DNA of 64,000 bases from Hymenoscyphus infarciens (Eukaryota > Ascomycota > Leotiomycetes > Helotiales > Helotiaceae). How positions within the stretch are numbered: the first letter of the stretch is position 1; each line of letters begins with the position of its first letter. Positions 56,833 through 64,000 of this stretch are shown here, one piece after another. The DNA lies in NCBI GenBank assembly GCA_001414345.1, contig LLCB01000100.1:1-64000 (forward strand), in the 5' to 3' direction. The position numbers and the translations under genes are program-made. The notes under the pieces were generated by a model. That model saw only the letters and a program-made list of their open reading frames with translations. It was not told where the DNA came from and made no database searches.

Positions 56833-59800
56833 CTATGACACTATGACAATGGCACCCTGAAAAGAGAAAAATAAAAACGTGTGAGTGGAACAGACTGCAG
56901 TGGGAAAATCTGCAGGATTGGTCGGAGACGTGAATCCTTGTTTTTTTTTGTGGTTTCCGCGAGAGAAGGATCGACTGAAATACGGTATCGGCAGGTCTCG
57001 TGTCGTATTGAGAATGTTTCCTCTAGTTATAGAAGGCCCAAAAACACTGACAGATTTTGACAATCCAAATCATCTCGATCCCACACAAGAACAGCCACCA
57101 ACCCAAACTCTGACTGTCGTCAACTCCACGAGTTTGAGATATGCCATGTGCAAGTGGAGTCGGTCGACATGACAAGAAACGGCCCCGTGTTCCTTGCCCC
57201 CAACGCTCAGGCCGGAGATAACGACGTGATATCGCGCTTATGCCTACCGAGTGGAACAGATAAGTAACGAGCGGCTCCCGGGGTGATCACAAGAGGCGCC
57301 TATATATCATGCGCCTCTGTGGCCCGGCAACGAGAAGCTGGGCTTCCTCGCTTTATGTGGATTCTGGGAGGATGTTTCTTTCGAAGAAGGGACGTTGTAT
57401 CTCGCCACCTTGCCGAGGTGCAAGACAAGATAGGTGCCATTCGTCTAACATGTGTAATACTCGTACGTACACGGCAATCCCCAGCCCTCTACAAAAATGT
57501 TTGATGAACAACATCCACGAGTTTCTCAGGTCATCCAAGTGTCAAGTTCAAAAATTGATCCCCGCTCGCAAATTGTGACTCCACCGATGAAACTGGCGGC
57601 GTTGTACGTGCGAGACGTATTGAAGCCTCGGAGGAGTCGTCATGACCAGGGCGATAGGTCGAGCAGGGACGAAGAGGTGTCCCAGTTAATTCGACTGCAG
57701 CGGAAGTGAGATTCCCCGGTTCCGGGCAAGTAAAAAGCTGTCCCAACAAGCAGGAAGCGTTGATTGGAGTTGGGCATACTACTAGTAGTAATGTGAGCAA
57801 ATCTTTATCGGGAGGGATCATCATGGTTGGCGGCTGCTGGCCGTGAATGGGACAGTGGGATGAGGAGCTTGGGACAGATGTGGGATGGGATGGGATGGAG
57901 TCAATCTGACCATCAGGGAACAGGGCTCGAAGGATGCATACGATCGGGCGATGAGAATTCCCTTCGCGTCGGGATGAGGGCGCGATGCTGATGACCGTTG
58001 GTGGGATTTTTCCTGACTGATCCACTCGTTTCCGAAAGACGTCGACGTGCAGACGAGGTGCAAGAATAAGATTCGGTGGAGGCAGATCCAGCAAGATGTT
58101 TCCGTCACAGACAGAGATCCAGCAGATCCAAGCAGATCTAGCAGACTGTAAGTAGGCTTCTAGCTTGATACCGAGACATGAATTAAGACCTTGATTAGGG
58201 AAGGGTCTCTTTTCCCTCGCCAAACCCCGGACAACTTCCAGAAGAGAGCAAGATGGGCTGTTGAAGTTGTTTCGTTGCGTTGCAGTCTCATCTGCCATTT
58301 GCTTTGCGAGATGTCCCCTCCTCGGTTCCTTCCCCTTGGCTGGATGACAACGTGACTGGAGGGTGCGTGTAATTTCGAGGGCTTGAAGATGAGTGAGGAT
58401 CGATCGTCGAACCCGGTCCCCGCCTTCTTGTTCACCGTCTGGTTCGAACCCTTGAAGGCTTGAAAATCGTATGATTTCGGCAGCAACTCTTTTCAGCTCG
58501 AGGTCCATGCGTGGGCCAGTCCAGTGACGAAGGTCTGCTGCTTGCCCGCGAGACCAGACTCGCCACCACCAAGATAATCGTCGAGTTGTGAGTTCGTGAT
58601 CCGGCGCTCTACAAGCCAATCGAGAGGGAAAAAGGATCCATGATGCCGGCACTTGCTAAATCGTGAAAACAAGTTGTGCTTTGAGGCTTGTCGAAGTTCC
58701 GTAAGTTAATCGAAAGCACAGAGCTTCTCAAGCTTCTACAGATGTCTCACAGACCGATCATGGTCCGAGCCCCCCGAGGCGAGGCGAGGCGACCTGTTCA
58801 GGGTTGACTGACAGCTTGAGAGTGGGACTGACACTGACACTGGCAGGCACTGGCTCCTCCCGTCTTCGTTTCATCGTTTCTCCACGGGGGGACCATCAAC
58901 CCATCCAGACAACCATGATCCCATCAATTATCTACTCCTCCCCCCCTAATAAACGTTAAACCTGAACCTTCTGCACACGATTTCAAGGTTCCCAGCTGTC
59001 AGAAATAACATTTAATTCGGGGGGAGAGGGTATCAGACATCCCACTCCAGTTGTCACAGTCAAGTCACGGACTGGCGGACCGACGTGAGATTTAGTGAGA
59101 TCATCACAGAAAGCAGGATTCGTTTTCGCAGATCCGAGATGCAGACACTGGTGACTGGTCCCGGTGTATGGAAGAGGAGGAAGCTCCGCCTCAAGGAAAA
59201 TATGACCATATGTAAAAATCGCCAATCTGACAGGATCGTGCATGCGTTATATGGAAAGTGAGATATAGTTAGGGTTTGCCTTATTATATGCCTTGCTTGG
59301 CGCCTGTTCAACTATCGCCTGGAAAACTCCAGGTGTAAGAGAAAACCATAGACTTTCGTATTTTTCAGACGTCTACAGGAGGATTGAAACTGGAAGTGAA
59401 CCCATTCGGAATTGAGCCTCAGATTGATGCTTCGAAATACCAAGCTACTTCAAGACAAGGATACATGCTGTAAGCTGTCTTTATGCGTGCGCACCTTGGT
59501 AGTCAAATTCGAGATGAACTCATGTGCATCCGACGATCCTGTAAAGCAATAGAAATGATGTCGTACGACCATAGAGAGTCGCAGATATCATAACCGTTAT
59601 GTTAAGGATTGACATTATGCAATTGCAATCGCCACTTTAGTCGACTGCCCAGGTGCTCAGCCTGCCTGTGGGGTGCGCCTACGAGTCCTTCCAAGCCGGG
59701 CCGGGTGTAGACATCAATCCCGAGACCCGCAGCTGTCAAAGTGAAAGGTCCGTCTTTTGGGATTTGGTTTTTATGGTTCTCGGTTTGCTGGAAAGTCGCA

Positions 59801-62800
59801 ATATCGAATGCCCGACTATCGAATGAATGGCTATCTATTGTAACTCGTCAGGGTACAATTTGTCCCTCGGGTTTGAGACGGCCCTTTGATCCTCCATTAT
59901 TCGGAGCTGCTTGCCAAATGAGGAACCTGGGTGAGCGGTAAGTAGACTTGACACATGTAAATCTCGTTGATTGGTGTCTAGGGTTGTTTTGGGAACACAT
60001 GGTCCTGATGTTGGTTGGAGGTGAGCAAGATCTGACGGTAAGATTTGTGTAACTATCCGGAAAATATTTCTTCATTTCAGAGACAATTCTTCAACCTTGA
60101 GTTCTTTTAGACGAGACAACCTCAAGTAGAGATCCTAGCAATATCCAAGAGCGATAAAAACAGCGTTCCCCAATGTTTTTATTGGTCGTTGTGGTCAAGA
60201 CTTTGTAATCAAGTCCCAACTGTTGGCGTAACATCGATATGTCGTATCCGTAGGCATCGGAACAATTGCCTAGAAGCTCGGAGGTAAAATGGCAGCTGCG
60301 GTTGCAATACAGTGATGTGCCGTGCGTTGGAACCCTGTTGAGGTCGCTTGCTTGGTCTGTTCTGAAGCCTCGTCCATTTCTGGGAATAACCGTCACCTGG
60401 TGCCACGCTTACCCATTTTGCGCTGTGATCCACCCGAAGTGCAGAGATGTTGTCTCTTTTGAGAGGGATGGCTTGAATCTAGCCTCCAAAAGCGTCAATA
60501 TGTTTCTTTTTATCATGGGTAAGGAAGGAAAGGCGTTTGATGAGGGTGAGCCAGATTCATGGTGGTTGCGCTTTATCGCGTGTTGGCTTCTGGGAGTAAG
60601 GACAGGGTAGTCAGCCGGGGCAAGATATGGCGACTTTGCAATCGGTGATTCGGACCAGGGAGATTTATTGCCATCTGCAGGAGCCAGAAAAAACCCGCAG
60701 AGGTGACAGAGGCTGCTTCTTCCCCGTGCCCGTGGCCCTGGTCATGGCCGTCTCCTGAAATGGCGATGGAAATGTATGCCCGATCCTCGTGAGAGCCATG
60801 CGATGGCCGCCTTTAGTGGAGATTGTGGTAATTGTTGGTCAAGCCATGTTGAATACCACCTCAGGTACGTACTTGACTGACTGGACGGGCGTAAGTACCT
60901 CCGTACAGTATCTGGCATCTGTCCCTTTAACTGTCTGTAGACCGCACAGACATTTCACCGCCAAACTATCCTTGCGCCTGACAGACAAGACCAGGGGGAA
61001 AAAGTACATCGAGGGCGTAGCGCAGACCGGAAGATGAGCCGGTCATGTTTTAGCGTTGGTGCTGTTGTTCTCTGCATCTTCCTTCCCCGGGGGACGAGGG
61101 TCAGTTTGCGAATTAGAGATTACTCGGTCACCAAGTCGAGATTCGAGATGGGAATCCCGTGGGTGGTTGTACAAGGGGGCCAGCCCTGCCGATCCCACGT
61201 GTCTTTGTAATCCGGTGTGCGGAGGGAAGGTCAGCCAACGCTCGTTGTGAGGGAGAGGCACGGAGGAGAACTGAGAGGATGGGATGGGTTGTCATGGGTT
61301 GGGTCGAAGGATGAATGCAGTCGCAGAAGTAAGTCAGACAGTCTGCACTGTCAGAATCTCATCGGCAATTGCCATCCAGCGGATCAAATTAGAGCCGAAT
61401 ACCGATGAAGACTCGATTGATATAGAAGGAGGCTGCGGCTCCGGCGTGGTTCTCCAGCTTGTTGGAACTTGGATGTGATGTATGGAGTATGTGATGAGAT
61501 GATGTGATGTGGGTTGCGGGATACGTGTTAGTGATGGTGGAGGAGATTGATGTTGAGTAATTATCTTGGAGGTGATTTTTTGTGTTTGTTGTTGTTGTTG
61601 TTAAGGTATTGTCGGATATGTTGGTTAGAGGAGAAAGATGTCGTCGTCAAAGTCGAGCTCAGTCCAGGTCTGTTTGTGAAACTTGATGTTCCAGCCGATC
61701 GCTTGGGTGACATACTCCGGCTGAGATGCTCATAGCGGCCGCAATTAAGATCACTATCAGACAAGTGATGGTATTCTGAAAAACGAGAAGGTCCATGTAG
61801 AATGGCCCCACATGAAGACGAGAGATGGGAAAGAGACGGGAAATCCTCATTTACAAACCTCCGTTCCGACTTCAGCAATTTTCTCTGCTCCTGGATGGAA
61901 TTGATCATGAGTTGCGTTGATTTCTCGATTCGGATGAGAGGAGCATGACTATTACGCTGTGCTCCCCAACGCCTCCCTGGTCATGCTTCCTGCTCTGTCC
62001 AGCCCTGTGATTCTTCACCGCTTCGTTCCTCACCATCATCCTCAAGCCTTTCGAGTGCTTCATCTGTGCCGTGGCCCGTCACCCGCGGCGGCAGGATTCA
62101 CTCATCAAGGTCTTCGCGGCACGGGCAAGACCAGCAAAGAACGTTCCCACGAGCTGGAGAGAAAACAAGCATACGGAGTACTTGGAATTGGATGCCGGCT
62201 CGTGGTACGAGGATTCTACGTCCGTAGCCCATCCAAAGTGATCTGCCTGGCTGCTTCTTTGAATCAAGATATTGGGGAAGCAGGGTTAGGTAAGAGTAGG
62301 ATTTGAAGGTGCATGTACGGCAACCGTTGCAATTGGGCTCCTGGTGCTCGCTTGTCGGAGTTTCGCAACCCCCTTTTTCGGTTGACCATCTGGTGTCCAA
62401 CTGTCCATCAACGCCATGTGCGGGACAATCGCCGGCAACCCCTCTCTCCCTTCCTCAACCCCTGACCAGTGTCTGCACCTCCGTACCCTCCCAAGCAACC
62501 CCTATGCGCCATCTGAGCCCATCTCGCACCCACTTCACCCACCCATGATGTATAGGTACAGTACGTACAGTAGTGCAGCAGAGGTGGATGTGGATGCACG
62601 CGATGTCACCCCTCGTCGGTGCTCGTCTGCTTCGATTCGGGTGGCCCACATGGGCCCTCATTTTCCTCATTTTCGGTCTCTTACGAACCCACATGTGGCA
62701 CATCCGCCCATCGAGCGAGGCATGCTGCAGGGCATGGGCTAGGATACTGCAGGATGGGTGGCATGGTTCTTCCATCGTAAGTATCGACTGGGATGTGGAG

Positions 62801-63072
62801 CGTCCGCGTCCCTAGGACCCTCACGTTGGACAGCGGCCCATCGAGATTTCATCCTCGCAGTCTTCCCAATCACCAAACGGCCTCGATTTCCAGCCCGGCC
62901 AGCGTGTCCCAACGTGCCATGTGCCTCCCGCCCAAATTTGGAGGGGCGTCAGCGTGAAGGCGAACCGGCAGCGCCATCGTGGAGTCATGAATAGTTATGA
63001 ATGGTGACTGGTGGTGTACAAATGTGTACATGGAAAGGTCGTGAGGACGAGGTACTAGTACTGTACTCTACC
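56833..63072. other. Gene-poor region
   Basis: 6.2 kb with balanced composition, no RIP signature and no convincing gene. The longest open frame (57531-58652, - strand, 373 codons) has no domain, an erratic Arg/Ser/Pro-rich composition and open frames opposite it. A GATG/TGTGATG low-complexity stretch lies near 61475-61520 and a TTGTTG run near 61580-61600. It may be a long upstream or intron-containing leader region of a gene beyond 64000, but nothing here proves that. Confidence 0.4.
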
Positions 63073-63172
63073 TACTTCGTCCCAGACGAAACAGTCCTTA
63101 GCGAGACCCAGCAAAGCAGGGTTTATTTTATTAGGAGGCCCCGTTATAGACTGTTACGCCTGGGACGAAGTT
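63073..63172. mobile_element. Palindromic mini-MITE (copy 2)
   Basis: About 100 bp, the reverse orientation of the 56737 copy. The ends are TACTTCGTCCCAGACG and CGCCTGGGACGAAGT, and the loop reads GACCCAGCAAAGCAGGG and GGAGGCCCC, the complement of copy 1. Confidence 0.75.
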
Positions 63173-63602
63173 GGCACATCTATACACGCACTAGCACTGA
63201 CAACCTTAAGCAGGTGGAGTGGGCTAGAGTCCAGTAGCCTCACACTACTTCTGCTTGCCAATGCTCTGCCAGACTGCCACGCTTTGCTGGATCTAGCGAC
63301 AGCGGCTGAGCCCATGGCAAGACCGATGACGGCTTGCCACTAAGGAGAGAGCTATCAGAAGCTTGAGCTGCAAAGCGTTCAGTTAGCTGTTCGGGGTGGC
63401 GTCTTGGCATCAGGATTGACAGGGCAAGCCGTAAAAGTAAGTACGAGAGTTGAAGGCACGCAGAGGCAGTACTATAACTAGTACACCACTGGTAGTACCA
63501 AGTACAGTAGCTGTAAGAGGTGCTGATCTCACGCCGTAACACGCACGACCAAGGGGACCGGCCTCTAACAGCAGCAGCAGTCTCGTGATCCGGACCCTGG
63601 GG

Positions 63603-63631
63603 TATATATATATATATATAAATATATATAT
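63603..63631. repeat. TA microsatellite
   Basis: About 14 TA units with one interruption. Confidence 0.85.
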
Positions 63632-63821
63632 CTGAATGAAGAACTTGACGAGCCATGTTGATTTAGGAAGAGCAGGCGAGCTGAGCTAAGCAGGCGGGGC
63701 GGGCAAAGAGGAAGCTAAGGAAATCGAACGTCAAATCGCTTCTCAAAACAGGGCAGTTCCAAAGCTAGCGAACCTTGTGCACAGCACAGCACTGCACGGC
63801 TAATGTATCTACTAGTGTCGT

Positions 63822-63874
63822 GCCAGTAGTTGTCAAGTAGTTGTCAAGTAGTTGCCAAGTAGTTGTCAAGTAGT
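63822..63874. repeat. 11-bp minisatellite (GTCAAGTAGTT)
   Basis: Nearly five consecutive units, with small variants (GCCAAGTAGTT, and a first unit one base shorter). Confidence 0.85.
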
Positions 63875-64000
63875 CTTTACAGGGAAGTACAGTAGACAGC
63901 ACAGATTGTACGAATCTCGTAGGTGTGCATCAAAGTGCTCCAAAGACCAAGCTCTCCCCTGCTCGACGTCCCTTCCCCTGCTCAAGGTCCCCTTCTCGGT

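Larger units (their letters stand above)
63173..64000. other. Right margin with simple repeats
   Basis: No supported gene; a - strand frame at 63240-63656 overlaps the TA repeat and has no domain. It holds the repeats listed separately. Confidence 0.4.

Noticed and set aside
57531..58652. 373-codon open frame on the - strand
   Set aside because: No domain, irregular Arg/Ser/Pro-rich composition, overlapping open frames on both strands and no start context; GC-balanced non-coding DNA can give such frames.

Overview
The window looks like a piece of a filamentous ascomycete (Pezizomycotina) genome. The conserved genes carry short (50-110 bp) GT-AG introns with fungal branch points (CTAAC-like). 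Two or three AT-rich blocks are almost free of CpA/TpG and full of TAA/TAG, which is the footprint of repeat-induced point mutation (RIP). A Leotiomycete is my guess; the sequence does not prove the class.

Layout. 1-7165 is a RIP-degraded block: the tail of one terminal-inverted-repeat (TIR) element, then a relic of about 6.9 kb of the same TIR family with a recognisable integrase-like transposase. 7640-10774 is a structurally complete but non-coding LTR element with two 364-bp LTRs and a 5-bp target duplication. 10957-18269 is the most interesting part: five small intronless genes, all on the + strand and with six copies of one domain I cannot assign to a named family, share upstream sequence and a C-terminal tail. 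Two related hAT-like MITEs lie in and beside the array. 18689-19590 is a broken alpha/beta hydrolase.

20545-32802 is an ordinary gene block: mitochondrial ribosomal protein bL28m, a conserved protein of unknown function, a coiled-coil protein, a divergent protein kinase, an acidic low-complexity protein, a small Cys/His protein, nicotinamide riboside kinase, and mitochondrial aspartate aminotransferase. The aminotransferase gene appears to contain 3-nt and 10-nt microexons.

33111-45250 is a 12-kb RIP island dominated by a Ty3/Gypsy chromovirus (CCHC knuckle, protease, reverse transcriptase, integrase and chromodomain all recognisable through the stops). A MITE without RIP sits inside it. 45546-49253 is an ENA-type P-type Na+/K+ efflux ATPase on the - strand. 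52131-53314 is another RIP patch with a complete short member of the TIR family seen at the left end. 53315-64000 has normal base composition, but I find no convincing gene in it; it holds two copies of a palindromic miniature element of about 100 bp, plus simple repeats.

The genes do not form one pathway. The conserved genes are housekeeping genes. The tandem family lies between transposon-rich blocks, the setting in which lineage-specific fungal genes often expand.
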